From an uncultured Peptostreptococcaceae bacterium (GTDB lineage: Bacteria > Bacillota > Clostridia > Peptostreptococcales > Peptostreptococcaceae), in the NCBI GenBank assembly GCA_947072565.1, contig CAMTIM010000048.1, positions 1 to 64,000 of the forward strand: a stretch of 64,000 bases of DNA, given 5' to 3'. Positions 9,614-19,413 of this stretch are shown in pieces (position 1 is the stretch's first letter; each line of letters opens with the position of its first letter). Made by a program: the position numbers and the translations under genes. Below the pieces are notes generated by a model. The model was not told where the DNA came from. It searched no databases and saw only the letters and a list, made by a program, of their open reading frames with translations.

Positions 9614-9833
9614 AGTATTTTCTCCTTGTATTGAATTTATATGTATATCTAAATAATATAATTAGGTTAATTATATCACAAATATTAATTATATTACAGA
9701 TATTGGCAAATAAGTAAGGGAATATCTATATACATGGTGTAAGACAAATAATGTAACAAACAGCATATCCAAGTAATAGAATATATTATCAAGCTAATTT
9801 TATCACAACAATAAATTAACAGGAGGATATGTT

Positions 9834-10877
9834 ATGTTTAAAAAGATTGTAGCACTAGCAAGTTCACTCGCATTAAGTGCACTTTGTATTACAGGGTGCG
9901 GACCTACATCAAGTGATACAAATAAAACTGAAGACAAAAAAACTGAAAAAGTAACAATAGCAGAAGTTACGCATTCAGTTTTTTATGCTCCACAATATGC
10001 TGCTATAACTCAAGGCTTCTTTGAGGAAGAAGGAATAGATATAGACATAATAAATACTAATGGTGCAGATAAGACTATGGCTGCGCTTATTTCAGGTGAA
10101 GCACAGGTTGGGCTTATGGGACCAGAAGCATCTATTTATGTTTATAATCAAGGAAATGAAAACTATGCAGTAAACTTTGCTCAACTTACAAAAAGAGATG
10201 GAAGTTTTTTAATATCTAGAGAAGAAATGCCTAACTTTAAATATGAAGATTTAAAAGGTAAAGAAATTTTAGGTGGAAGAAAAGGTGGAGTACCTTTAAT
10301 GACCTTTGAATATGTATTAAAACAAAATGGTCTTACAATCGGTGAAAATACAGCTGCTGGAGAAGTTAATATTCGATCAGATGTTCAGTTTGGAGTAATG
10401 ACAGGAGCTTTTGTTGGTGGAGAAGCAGATTTTACAACAGCTTTTGAACCTACAGGAACAGCTTTAGAAAAAGATGGCAATGGGCATATAGTAGCATCTA
10501 TTGGTAAAGATTCTGGAGAAATTCCATATACTTCATATTCTACTACTAAAAAGTTCATGGCTGAAAACAAAGATTTACTTCAAAGATTTACTAATGCAGT
10601 ATATAAAGGACAACTATGGATTCAAACTGCTTCAGATGAAGAAGTAGCTAAAGCAATGCAACCATTTTTTACTGACATATCACAAGATGATTTAGTGTCA
10701 GTTGTAAATAGATATAAAGAAGTAGATGTTTGGAGTCAAGATCCTGTTCTTAAAGAAGATAGTTTAAACAAGTTGATGGAAGTTATGAAGGAAGCTAAGG
10801 AACTTGATAAAGAGCCTCCTTATAAAGATATAGTTAATACTAATTTTGCAAATAATGCAATAAAAAATGTAAAGTAG
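9834..10877 (+). CDS. NitT/TauT-type ABC substrate-binding lipoprotein
   Basis: A 347-residue lipoprotein; the signal peptide ends in the lipobox ITGC (Cys about 22). The NMT1/SsuA-like fold is suggested by HSVFYAPQYAAITQGFFEEEGIDI near the N terminus and by GEAQVGLMGPEAS. It would deliver a sulfonate-, nitrate- or thiamine-precursor-like solute to an ABC permease. No permease or ATPase is adjacent and a terminator follows, so it is an orphan component here. A permease of the same transporter family survives as a fragment at 36516-36668, but a link is speculative. A strong AGGAGG precedes the ATG. Confidence 0.85.
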   Translation: MFKKIVALASSLALSALCITGCGPTSSDTNKTEDKKTEKVTIAEVTHSVFYAPQYAAITQGFFEEEGIDIDIINTNGADKTMAALISGEAQVGLMGPEASIYVYNQGNENYAVNFAQLTKRDGSFLISREEMPNFKYEDLKGKEILGGRKGGVPLMTFEYVLKQNGLTIGENTAAGEVNIRSDVQFGVMTGAFVGGEADFTTAFEPTGTALEKDGNGHIVASIGKDSGEIPYTSYSTTKKFMAENKDLLQRFTNAVYKGQLWIQTASDEEVAKAMQPFFTDISQDDLVSVVNRYKEVDVWSQDPVLKEDSLNKLMEVMKEAKELDKEPPYKDIVNTNFANNAIKNVK

Positions 10878-10908
10878 TTCATTAAACAAAAATAAATCGA
10901 GACTTTGT

Positions 10909-10951
10909 AAAAAGCCATGTGAGATAAAATTTATATCTTACATGGCTTTTT
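10909..10951 (+). terminator. intrinsic terminator
   Basis: An 18-bp stem with one G-U pair, starting AAAAAGCCATG and ending in TTTTT, after the binding-protein gene. Confidence 0.9.
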
Positions 10952-11067
10952 ATTATTTAAAAACATTATAAAACTTATATAAAAAAATATATTTATATGA
11001 ATTTGTATCATATCTATAAAATTCTTTCATATACTTTACTAAATACAGTACAAGGGTGGGAGCTAAT

Positions 11068-11862
11068 ATGTTTAAGAATTTAAGTTGTGAGAAACAAGAG
11101 CATATATACATAATCACCATAAACAGAGAAAAATATCTAAATTCATTAAATGAAGAAGTACTAAAAGAGTTAGATAGTGCAATTGATATTTTAAACAATG
11201 ATGAGGATGTTTACGTTGGGATAATAAGTGGACAAGGCAAAGCTTTTGTAGCTGGTGCAGATATAGATGCTATGAAGGATATGAATTTTGAAGAAGCTAG
11301 AAGATTTTCTAAAATGGGAAATAGCATATTTAGAAAAATTGAAAATAGTGATAAGCCGATAATAGCAGGAATAAATGGATTTTGCTTAGGCGGAGGGCTA
11401 GAACTTGCTATGAGCTGTGATATTAGAATAGCTTCGACTAAAGCAAAATTTGGTCAAGTAGAAGTTAACCTTGGAATACTTCCTGGATTTGGCGGTACTC
11501 AAAGATTAGCTAGAATAGTTGGCTTAGGTAAAGCTAAGGAACTTGTATACAGTGCAGATATTATAAAAGCTGATGAGGCATTAAATATAAGTTTAGTAAA
11601 TAAAGTTGTTGAACCTAGTTTGTTAATGCAAGAGTGTTTAAACATGGCTAATAAAATAGCTTCAAAAGGCCAGCTTGCAATAAGATATGCAAAATGTGCT
11701 ATAAATAAGGGTTATGAAATTGATATTGACAATGCTATTAATTTAGAAAGTGATTTATTCGGATTATGCTTTGCAAGCCATGATCAAAAAGAAGGAATGA
11801 GTGCTTTTTTGGAAAAAAGAGATGCTAAATTTAACATATATGAAGATATAACAAAAAAATAA
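11068..11862 (+). CDS. crt: crotonase (3-hydroxybutyryl-CoA dehydratase)
   Basis: An enoyl-CoA hydratase/isomerase family protein of about 264 residues. The oxyanion-hole motifs AGADIDAM and NGFCLGGGLELAMSCD and the following GQVEVNLGILPGFGGTQRL (with catalytic Glu positions) are present. It interconverts 3-hydroxybutyryl-CoA and crotonyl-CoA. It is the first gene of the lysine-to-butyrate operon. GTG 11056 is in frame, but ATG 11068 lies 5 bases after GGGAG (11058-11062) and gives the usual crotonase N terminus. Confidence 0.9.
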   Translation: MFKNLSCEKQEHIYIITINREKYLNSLNEEVLKELDSAIDILNNDEDVYVGIISGQGKAFVAGADIDAMKDMNFEEARRFSKMGNSIFRKIENSDKPIIAGINGFCLGGGLELAMSCDIRIASTKAKFGQVEVNLGILPGFGGTQRLARIVGLGKAKELVYSADIIKADEALNISLVNKVVEPSLLMQECLNMANKIASKGQLAIRYAKCAINKGYEIDIDNAINLESDLFGLCFASHDQKEGMSAFLEKRDAKFNIYEDITKK

Positions 11863-11895
11863 AAAGCTAGAGATTGTATTACAAGGAGGAATTTT

Positions 11896-12738
11896 ATGAA
11901 AGTAATGGTAATAGGTAGTGGAACTATGGGAAGTGGAATTGCTCAAGTACTTGTAAGTAGTGGGCATAACGTAATACTTAGAGATATAAGCAATGAAAAC
12001 ATAGAAAAAGGAGTTTTGGGTATAACTAAAAACTTAGAAAAATTAGTATCAAAGGAAAAAATAAAAGAATTAGAAAAAAATGAAATGTTAAAAAGACTTT
12101 CTGCAACTACAGATTTGAAAGAAGCTAGAGACTGCGATTTAGTAATAGAGGCTATAGTTGAAAATATAGAGGTTAAAAAGAATTTGTTTAAAGAATTAGA
12201 CTATATATGTAAAAAAGAAACAATACTTGCTACAAATACATCGTCTTTATCAATAACAGAAATATCTTTAAGTACAAATAGACCTGATAAAGTAATAGGA
12301 ATGCATTTTTTCAACCCAGCACCAGTCATGAAATTAATAGAAGTAATTGATGGCATGCTCACATCTAGGGAAACTCATGATGAAATTTATAATTTATCAA
12401 GTGAACTAGGAAAGACTCCAGTAAGTGTTAAAGAAGCTCCTGGATTTATAGTTAATAGAATATTAGTACCTATGATAAATGAAGCAATATCAATACTTTC
12501 AGAAAATATAGCAAGTGCAAAAGATATTGATGAAGCTATGAAATTAGGTGCAAATCATCCAATAGGACCGTTAGCTTTAGGAGATTTGATAGGGTTAGAT
12601 GTTTGCTTAAATATTATGGAAGTACTTTATAGTGAGTTTGGCGATTCTAAATATAGACCTCATCCATTGCTTAGAAAAATGGTTAGAGGCGGACTTTTAG
12701 GAAGAAAAACTAAAAAAGGATTTTATGATTACAAGTAG
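11896..12738 (+). CDS. hbd: 3-hydroxybutyryl-CoA dehydrogenase
   Basis: A 280-residue enzyme. The N-terminal Rossmann motif [11 protein letters not shown] binds NAD(P), [11 protein letters not shown] and [11 protein letters not shown] contain the catalytic Ser/His/Asn region, and the C-terminal domain holds [15 protein letters not shown]. It reduces acetoacetyl-CoA to 3-hydroxybutyryl-CoA. With Crt this lets the acetoacetyl-CoA formed by the CoA-transferase flow to a second crotonyl-CoA. AAGGAGG precedes the ATG, 33 bases after crt. Confidence 0.95.
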   Translation: MKVMVIGSGTMGSGIAQVLVSSGHNVILRDISNENIEKGVLGITKNLEKLVSKEKIKELEKNEMLKRLSATTDLKEARDCDLVIEAIVENIEVKKNLFKELDYICKKETILATNTSSLSITEISLSTNRPDKVIGMHFFNPAPVMKLIEVIDGMLTSRETHDEIYNLSSELGKTPVSVKEAPGFIVNRILVPMINEAISILSENIASAKDIDEAMKLGANHPIGPLALGDLIGLDVCLNIMEVLYSEFGDSKYRPHPLLRKMVRGGLLGRKTKKGFYDYK

Positions 12739-12760
12739 TTAATTAAGGAGGGCAATATTT

Positions 12761-13885
12761 ATGGATAAATATGAATTATTAAAACAAATGTATAGAGAGT
12801 TTACAGTAAATGAGGTAGCTCCTATAGCTCATGAAATAGATGAAGAAGAAAAATTTCCATATGCAAATGTTGATAAAATGGCTGAGTGTGGAATGTTTGG
12901 GATTCCATTTCCTAAAGAGTATGGCGGTGAAGGTGGGGATTATTTAGGTTACACTTTGGCAGTTGAAGAACTTTCTAAAGCGTGTGGGACTACTGGAGTA
13001 ATTTTATCTGCACATACTTCACTAGGAGCTGCACCTATTTATGAATTTGGAAATGAGGATCAAAAACAAAAATTTTTAGTACCACTTGCAAAAGGTGATA
13101 AATTAGGTGCATTTGGTTTAACTGAACCTAATGCAGGAACAGATGCATCCTCACAACAGACTACAGCAATATTAGATGGAGATGAGTATGTATTAAATGG
13201 AACTAAGATATTTATAACTAATGCAGGTGTTGCTGATATTTATATAGTTATGGCGATGACTGATAAGTCTAAAGGAACTCGTGGAATATCAGCTTTTATA
13301 GTTGAAAAAGATACACCTGGATTTAGTATAGGTAAAAAAGAAAAGAAACTTGGAATAAGAGGTTCATCTACTTGTGAACTTATATTTGAAAACTGTAGAA
13401 TACCTAAGGAAAACTTGCTTGGCAAGGTAGGGCAAGGATTTAAAATAGCCATGAAGACTTTAGATGGTGGGCGTATAGGAATAGCTGCACAAGCGCTAGG
13501 AATAGCTGAAGGTGCATTGGATGCTACAGTTAGCTATGTTAAGGAAAGAAAACAATTTGGAAGAAGTATATCAGCTTTTCAAAATACTCAATTTGAACTT
13601 GCTAATATGAAAACCAAAATAGAAGCTGCAAGACTTTTAGTATATCAAGCAGCAAATAAAAAAGATCAAGGCAAAAACTTTTCAGTAGAGGCTGCTATGG
13701 CAAAACTTTATGCATCAGAAGTTGCTATGGAAGTTACAACTAAAGCTGTCCAACTTCATGGAGGATACGGATATACTCGTGAATACGATATTGAAAGAAT
13801 GATGAGAGATGCGAAAATCACTGAAATATATGAAGGAACAAGTGAAGTTCAAAGAATGGTTATAAGTGCAGATTTACTTAAATAG
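12761..13885 (+). CDS. bcd: butyryl-CoA dehydrogenase
   Basis: A 374-residue acyl-CoA dehydrogenase. It has FAD and substrate motifs AFGLTEPNAGTDA and FITNAG, and a C-terminal IYEGTSEVQ containing the conserved catalytic Glu of short-chain acyl-CoA dehydrogenases. Directly followed by etfB and etfA, it should form the electron-bifurcating Bcd-EtfAB complex that reduces crotonyl-CoA with NADH while reducing ferredoxin. GGAGG lies before the ATG. Confidence 0.95.
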   Translation: MDKYELLKQMYREFTVNEVAPIAHEIDEEEKFPYANVDKMAECGMFGIPFPKEYGGEGGDYLGYTLAVEELSKACGTTGVILSAHTSLGAAPIYEFGNEDQKQKFLVPLAKGDKLGAFGLTEPNAGTDASSQQTTAILDGDEYVLNGTKIFITNAGVADIYIVMAMTDKSKGTRGISAFIVEKDTPGFSIGKKEKKLGIRGSSTCELIFENCRIPKENLLGKVGQGFKIAMKTLDGGRIGIAAQALGIAEGALDATVSYVKERKQFGRSISAFQNTQFELANMKTKIEAARLLVYQAANKKDQGKNFSVEAAMAKLYASEVAMEVTTKAVQLHGGYGYTREYDIERMMRDAKITEIYEGTSEVQRMVISADLLK

Positions 13886-13910
13886 TATTAAAGATTGGAG
13901 GAAAAAGAAT

Positions 13911-14699
13911 ATGAATATTTTAGTTTGTATAAAACAAGTTCCAGATACTACAGAAGTAAAGTTAGATCCTAAGACTGGAACATTAATAAGAGATGGTGTA
14001 CCAAGTATTATAAATCCAGATGATAAAGCAGGGTTAGAAGAGGCTCTAAATTTAAAAGATAAATTTAATGCTAATGTTACAGTTCTTACTATGGGACCAC
14101 CTCAAGCTAAAAATGCTTTAAAAGAAGCTTTAGCTATGGGTGCTGACAAAGGAATACTTCTTACTGATAGAGCTTTTGCAGGTGCAGATACACTAGCTAC
14201 ATCATCTACTCTTGCAGGTGCTATAAAAAAAATAGATTATGACTTAATAATAGCGGGAAGACAAGCCATAGATGGAGATACAGCTCAAGTTGGTCCTCAA
14301 ATAGCACAGCATCTTGATATACCTTCAATAACTTATGTAGAGAAAATAGAAATTGAAGGTGAAGATGTAATTGTAAATAGAGCTTTTGAAGATGGATATG
14401 CAGTTTTAAAAGCAAAAATGCCACTTCTTATAACTACACTAAAAGAAATGAATACTCCAAGATACATGAGAGTTTCTGGAATTTATGATAGTTTTAATGA
14501 AGAAAATATACAAACTTGGAATTTAGCTGATATAGAAGTTTGTTTAGATGATATAGGACTTAAGGGTTCTCCTACTAAAGTTAAGAAATCCTTCACTAAG
14601 GGAGCTAAAAGTGCTGGTAAAATTCATGATGTAGATGAAAATCAAGGTGCATCTATAATATTAAATGCTCTTGAAGAAAAATTTATAATAACTAAGTAA
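13911..14699 (+). CDS. etfB: electron transfer flavoprotein beta subunit
   Basis: 262 residues from ATG 13911, which follows TTGGAGG; an upstream in-frame ATG inside the end of bcd lacks a ribosome site. It starts MNILVCIKQVPDT, typical of EtfB, and includes AGRQAIDGDTAQVGPQIA, the nucleotide-binding signature. Partner of EtfA and Bcd in electron bifurcation. Confidence 0.95.
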   Translation: MNILVCIKQVPDTTEVKLDPKTGTLIRDGVPSIINPDDKAGLEEALNLKDKFNANVTVLTMGPPQAKNALKEALAMGADKGILLTDRAFAGADTLATSSTLAGAIKKIDYDLIIAGRQAIDGDTAQVGPQIAQHLDIPSITYVEKIEIEGEDVIVNRAFEDGYAVLKAKMPLLITTLKEMNTPRYMRVSGIYDSFNEENIQTWNLADIEVCLDDIGLKGSPTKVKKSFTKGAKSAGKIHDVDENQGASIILNALEEKFIITK

Positions 14700-14744
14700 T
14701 TCTAAAATATATTGCTTAAAAGGTAGTATAAGGAGGAGATAAAA

Positions 14745-15725
14745 ATGAGTGTAATGGTTTTTATAGAACAAAGAAATGCATCTATTGAAAAAGTTTCTTT
14801 GGAATTGTTGGGAAAAGGGAAAGAATTAGCAAATAAATTAAATGATAAATTAAGTGCTGTTTTATTAGGATACAAAGTAGAAAATTTATGTGAAGAACTT
14901 ATTCACTTTGGTGCGGATGAAGTTATAGTTGTTGATAATGAAAACTTAGAAATGTATACAAATGGTACATATGCTAAAGCACTTTCACAAGTTATAGATA
15001 AAAAAGATCCACAGATAGTATTAATTGGAGCCACTACAATAGGTAGAGATTTAGCACCAAGAGTTAGTGCAAAAATTCATACAGGTCTTACAGCAGACTG
15101 TACATCTTTAGAAATAGATGAAGAAAGTAAAGGACTTTTAATGACAAGACCTGCATTTGGTGGAAATATAATGGCTACTATAGTATGCCCTGATCATAGA
15201 CCACAGATGAGTACTGTAAGACCTGGTGTTATGCAAAGAATAGAAAAAAACACTTCTTTAAAAGGAATTATAGAAAAGTTTAATGTAGAGTTTAAAGAAA
15301 AAGATAAAGCTGTAGAAGTTTTAAAATATGTAAGTGAGAACATTAAAAAAGTTAATATAGAAGATGCAAAAATACTAATATCAGCAGGACGTGGTATTGG
15401 TTCTAAGGAAAATATGAAATTATTGTACGAATTAGCAGACTTGTTAGGTGCTGAAGTTAGTTCATCTCGTGCGCTTGTTGATTGTGGATGGGTAGATAAA
15501 AATAGGCAAGTAGGTCAAACTGGTAAAACTGTAAGACCAGACCTATACCTTGCTTGTGGAATATCAGGTGCTATACAACATTTAGCAGGAATGGAGGAGT
15601 CTGAGTTCATAGTTGCTATTAATAAAAATAGTGAGGCTCCTATATTTGAAGTAGCAGATGTAGGTATAGTTGGAGATGTAAATAAGGTTATTAAAGGATT
15701 AATAGAAGAACTAAAAAATAGATGA
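14745..15725 (+). CDS. etfA: electron transfer flavoprotein alpha subunit
   Basis: 326 residues. The C-terminal FAD domain carries SAGRGIG, SRALVDCGWV and GQTGKTVRPDLYLACGISG followed by a QHLAGM stretch, all standard EtfA elements. It pairs with EtfB to supply Bcd. The ribosome site is AAGGAGGAG. Confidence 0.95.
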   Translation: MSVMVFIEQRNASIEKVSLELLGKGKELANKLNDKLSAVLLGYKVENLCEELIHFGADEVIVVDNENLEMYTNGTYAKALSQVIDKKDPQIVLIGATTIGRDLAPRVSAKIHTGLTADCTSLEIDEESKGLLMTRPAFGGNIMATIVCPDHRPQMSTVRPGVMQRIEKNTSLKGIIEKFNVEFKEKDKAVEVLKYVSENIKKVNIEDAKILISAGRGIGSKENMKLLYELADLLGAEVSSSRALVDCGWVDKNRQVGQTGKTVRPDLYLACGISGAIQHLAGMEESEFIVAINKNSEAPIFEVADVGIVGDVNKVIKGLIEELKNR

Positions 15726-15749
15726 AATAAAAATGAGGGTGGGGATATT

Positions 15750-16130
15750 ATGAAATCTACAATAAGACTTAGAATGGGAAATAATGATGCACACTATGGT
15801 GGAAATTTAGTAGATGGCGCTAAAATGTTGCAATTGTTTGGCGATGTAGCTACTGAGTTATTAATAAAAAATGATGGTGATGAAGGTCTATTTAAGGCTT
15901 ATGATAATATAGAATTTTTAGCTCCAGTGTATGCTGGAGATTATATAGAAGCAGTTGGTGAAATAGTGGGATTTGGAAATACTTCAAGAAAAATGGTATT
16001 TGAGGCTAGAAAAGTTATAGTGCCAAGAGGAGACATAAATGAATCTGCAGCAGAGTTTTTAACAAAGCCAGTAGTAGTATGTAAGGCTAGTGGAACTTGT
16101 GTAGTACCAAAGGATAAGCAAAGACTATAG
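15750..16130 (+). CDS. kal: 3-aminobutyryl-CoA ammonia lyase
   Basis: A 126-residue hot-dog fold protein starting [21 protein letters not shown], the recognisable N terminus of Kal. It eliminates ammonia from L-3-aminobutyryl-CoA to give crotonyl-CoA, the step joining the lysine-specific branch to the butyrate branch. Small size and position beside kce agree. Ribosome site GGGTGGGG. Confidence 0.9.
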   Translation: MKSTIRLRMGNNDAHYGGNLVDGAKMLQLFGDVATELLIKNDGDEGLFKAYDNIEFLAPVYAGDYIEAVGEIVGFGNTSRKMVFEARKVIVPRGDINESAAEFLTKPVVVCKASGTCVVPKDKQRL

Positions 16131-16149
16131 CATATTGGGGGATTTTAAT

Positions 16150-16974
16150 ATGGAAAAGTTGATAATAAGTGCAGCTATTTGTGGAGCAGAGGTAACTAAA
16201 GAACATAATCCAAGTGTACCATATACTGTTAAAGAAATAGTAAGAGAGGCAAAAAGTGCTTATGAAAATGGAGCATCAATAATACATCTTCATGTAAGAG
16301 ATGATAATGGTGTCCCTACTCAAGATATAAATAGATTTAGGGAATGTATACAAGCTATAAAATTAGCTTGTCCAGATGTAATAATTCAACCATCAACAGG
16401 TGGAGCTGTTGGAATGAGTAATTTAGAAAGAATTCAGCCCGTTAATTTATCCCCTGAAATGGCAACTCTTGATTGCGGAACTTGTAATTTTGGAGGAGAC
16501 GATATATTTGTAAATACTGAAAATACTATAAAAGAGTTTGGTCAAAAAATGATACAACTAGGGGTCAAACCAGAAATTGAAGTATTTGATAAAGGTATGA
16601 TAGATATGGCTTTAAGATTAAATAAAAAGGGTTATATAAAAGACAATATGCATTTTAACTTTGTTATGGGTGTAAATGGTGGAATAAGCGCAACTTATAG
16701 AGATTTGATATTTATGAAAGAAAGTATACCACAGGGATCAACTTTCACGGTAAGTGGAATAGGAAAAGCTCAATTTGAGATGGTAGCTTTAAGTATATTA
16801 TTAGGCGGTCATGCAAGAGTTGGGTTTGAAGATAATGTTTATATGGAAAAAGGAGTGCCTGCAATTTCAAATGGGCAATTAGTAGAAAGAGTTGTAAAAA
16901 TAGCCAATGCTCTTCAAAGAGAAGTTGCATCACCTAAACAAGCTCGTCAAATATTAGGTCTAGGTGACTTTTAA
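16150..16974 (+). CDS. kce: 3-keto-5-aminohexanoate cleavage enzyme
   Basis: 274 residues from ATG 16150, just after TTGGGGGA; the in-frame TTG at 16135 would overlap that ribosome site. A BKACE-family TIM barrel. The zinc-binding HLHVRDDNG (about residue 46) and later GHARVGFEDN (His 230 region) are visible. It condenses 3-keto-5-aminohexanoate with acetyl-CoA and cleaves it to acetoacetate plus 3-aminobutyryl-CoA, which Kal then uses. Confidence 0.95.
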   Translation: MEKLIISAAICGAEVTKEHNPSVPYTVKEIVREAKSAYENGASIIHLHVRDDNGVPTQDINRFRECIQAIKLACPDVIIQPSTGGAVGMSNLERIQPVNLSPEMATLDCGTCNFGGDDIFVNTENTIKEFGQKMIQLGVKPEIEVFDKGMIDMALRLNKKGYIKDNMHFNFVMGVNGGISATYRDLIFMKESIPQGSTFTVSGIGKAQFEMVALSILLGGHARVGFEDNVYMEKGVPAISNGQLVERVVKIANALQREVASPKQARQILGLGDF

Positions 16975-17023
16975 TAAATTGAGTTGAGTATAAGTTAAAT
17001 AGTAGGTTTTAGGGGGAGATTAG

Positions 17024-17677
17024 ATGAGTAAAGTTGTTTCTTTAAATAAAGTAAAGAGCCTTTTTAAAGATGATATGACTATTATGATAGGCGGATTTTT
17101 AGGGTGTGGAACAGGAGAAACTCTTATAGATGCACTTATAGAATCGGGTGCTAAAAATTTAACAATAATAGGAAATGATACATCTTTTGTAGATAAAGGA
17201 ATAGGAAGACTTATAGTTAATAATCAAGTAAAAAAAGTTATAGCATCTCATATAGGAACAAATGCAGAAACTGGAAGATTGATGAATGAAGGTAAGTTAG
17301 AGGTTGAACTATCTCCACAAGGAACTTTAATAGAGAGAGTAAGAGCAGGTGGATTTGGGTTAGGTGGGATATTAACACCTACAGGTGTTGGAACTTTAGT
17401 TGAGGAAAATAAACAAAAAATAACTGTAGAGGGTGTAGAGTATTTATTAGAATTACCTTTAAGAGCAGATATAGCACTTATAAAAGGTAGTGTAGTGGAT
17501 GATTTTGGGAACACAATTTACAAAGGCACTACTAAAAACTTTAATCCAATGATTGCAATGGCAAGCGATATAGTAGTAGTAGAATCACAAACGTTGGTAG
17601 AAGCAGGAACTTTAAATAAAGATATGATAATGACTCCTGGAGTAGTAGTAGATTATATAGTTAGGGAGGGCAAATAG
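17024..17677 (+). CDS. atoD: acetoacetate CoA-transferase subunit A
   Basis: A 217-residue family I CoA-transferase alpha subunit with GGFLGCGTGETL near the N terminus and GGFGLGGILTPTG(V/L)GT in the middle. With the next gene it moves CoA from butyryl-CoA to acetoacetate, giving butyrate and acetoacetyl-CoA. The stop codon is immediately adjacent to the ATG of subunit B, indicating translational coupling. Confidence 0.9.
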   Translation: MSKVVSLNKVKSLFKDDMTIMIGGFLGCGTGETLIDALIESGAKNLTIIGNDTSFVDKGIGRLIVNNQVKKVIASHIGTNAETGRLMNEGKLEVELSPQGTLIERVRAGGFGLGGILTPTGVGTLVEENKQKITVEGVEYLLELPLRADIALIKGSVVDDFGNTIYKGTTKNFNPMIAMASDIVVVESQTLVEAGTLNKDMIMTPGVVVDYIVREGK

Positions 17678-18328
17678 ATGAACCCTAAAGAAATTATAGC
17701 TAAAAGAGTGGCTAAAGAATTTGAAAACAATCAGTTAGTAAACTTAGGAATAGGTCTTCCAACATTAACTGCAAATTATATAGATAAAGACATAAAAGTT
17801 ACTTTTCAATCAGAAAATGGAATGGTTGGTATGGGTAAATTAGCAGTAGATGATGAAATAAAAACAGATATAACTAATGCAGGTGGTCAATTTGTAACTA
17901 TAGCAGATGAAGGTGCTTTCTTTGATACATCTATGTCTTTTGGTCTTATAAGAGGAGGTCATGTTGATGTAACGGTGCTTGGAGCACTTGAAGTAGACCA
18001 ACATGGTAACTTAGCTAACTGGATAGTTCCAGGCAAAATGGTTCCTGGAATGGGAGGAGCTATGGACTTAGTAGTTGGGGCTAAAAAAGTTATAGTTGCG
18101 ATGCTCCACACTGTAAAAGGTAAATCAAAAATACTTAAAGAATGTGTTCTTCCATTAACTGCTAAAGGGGTAGTTGATATGATAATAACTGAACTTGCTG
18201 TTATGGAAGTAACTAAGGAAGGTTTATTAGTAAAAGAAATAAGTGAAAGTATAAGTGTTAAAGAATTACAAGACATGACAGATGCAAAACTTATAATACC
18301 TGAAAATTTAGCATATATGAAAGTATAA
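17678..18328 (+). CDS. atoA: acetoacetate CoA-transferase subunit B
   Basis: A 216-residue beta subunit. The catalytic glutamate lies in [11 protein letters not shown] (Glu about 46), the SENG signature of family I CoA-transferases. Its ATG follows the subunit A stop with no gap, and GGGAGGG inside the end of subunit A serves as ribosome site. The substrate assignment comes from the surrounding lysine pathway. Confidence 0.9.
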   Translation: MNPKEIIAKRVAKEFENNQLVNLGIGLPTLTANYIDKDIKVTFQSENGMVGMGKLAVDDEIKTDITNAGGQFVTIADEGAFFDTSMSFGLIRGGHVDVTVLGALEVDQHGNLANWIVPGKMVPGMGGAMDLVVGAKKVIVAMLHTVKGKSKILKECVLPLTAKGVVDMIITELAVMEVTKEGLLVKEISESISVKELQDMTDAKLIIPENLAYMKV

Positions 18329-18368
18329 AAATAAAAACGAAAAATTCGTTATTTAAGGGGGATTAGCT

Positions 18369-19400
18369 ATGAAAGGGTGCAAATATGGAACTCACAGAGT
18401 TATAAACGAAAGTGTATTACCACAACCAGCTATTAAGGTTGATAATAATATGGATATTTATGATAATGAAATTTTAATAAATGTTAGTGCCTTAAATATA
18501 GATTCAGCTAGTTTTACTCAAATAGAAGAAGAATGTAGTCATGATATAGAAAAAATAAAAAATAGAATAATAGAAATAGTTAGAGAAAAAGGTAAAATGC
18601 AAAATCCAGTTACAGGATCTGGAGGAATGCTTATTGGAACTATTGAAGAAATAGGATGTGATTTAAAAGGAAAAATAGACTTAGAAATAGGAGATAAGAT
18701 AGCTACTTTAGTTTCGCTATCTTTAACTCCATTACAAATAGAAGAAATAATAGATATAAAACCAGACATAGATAGGGTTGAAATAAAAGGAAAAGCTATA
18801 TTATTTGAAAGTGGAATATATGCAAAATTACCAAAAGATATGGAAGAAAATTTAGCATTAGCAGCACTTGATGTTGCAGGTGCACCAGCACAAACTCAAA
18901 AACTAGTTAAAGAAAATGATAGCGTGCTTGTACTGGGTGCAGCAGGTAAATCAGGAATGCTTTGCTGCTATGAAGCTAAGAAAAAAGCAGGTAAAAAAGG
19001 TAGAGTAATGGGATTAGTTAGAAGTGAAAAACAAGCTCAGTTCTTAATAGAAAACAGACTTGTTGATACAGCTATAGTAGGAAATGCTCAAAATCCTAAT
19101 GAAGTACTTAAAAAAGTATTAAAGGCAAATAACAACCAAGAAATAGATTTATGCATAAATTGTGTAAACGTTTGCAATACTGAGATGAGTTCAATACTCC
19201 CTGTTAAGGATAATGGAGTAGTATATTTTTTCTCAATGGCAACAGCATTTACAAAAGCAGCTCTAGGGGCTGAGGGTGTAGGAAAAGATATAAACATGAT
19301 AATAGGAAATGGATATACTAAAGGTCATTCAGATGTTACTATAAATGCACTAAAAGAAAGTGAAACTTTAAGAAATATATTTAAAAAATTATATATATAA
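18369..19400 (+). CDS. kdd: L-erythro-3,5-diaminohexanoate dehydrogenase
   Basis: 343 residues. A GroES/MDR-like N-terminal part is followed by a Rossmann domain with VLGAAGKSGMLCCYEAKKK. The start MKGCKYGTHRVI and overall length fit Kdd. It oxidatively deaminates 3,5-diaminohexanoate to 3-keto-5-aminohexanoate with NAD(P). It sits between the CoA-transferase and kamA, as in other clostridial lysine clusters. Ribosome site AAGGGGGA. Confidence 0.9.
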   Translation: MKGCKYGTHRVINESVLPQPAIKVDNNMDIYDNEILINVSALNIDSASFTQIEEECSHDIEKIKNRIIEIVREKGKMQNPVTGSGGMLIGTIEEIGCDLKGKIDLEIGDKIATLVSLSLTPLQIEEIIDIKPDIDRVEIKGKAILFESGIYAKLPKDMEENLALAALDVAGAPAQTQKLVKENDSVLVLGAAGKSGMLCCYEAKKKAGKKGRVMGLVRSEKQAQFLIENRLVDTAIVGNAQNPNEVLKKVLKANNNQEIDLCINCVNVCNTEMSSILPVKDNGVVYFFSMATAFTKAALGAEGVGKDINMIIGNGYTKGHSDVTINALKESETLRNIFKKLYI

Positions 19401-19413
19401 ATAGGAGGCGCTT

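Noticed and set aside
9614-9833. Riboswitch upstream of the binding-protein gene
   Set aside because: No conserved thiamine, SAM or cobalamin riboswitch segments or terminator hairpin could be found in the leader.
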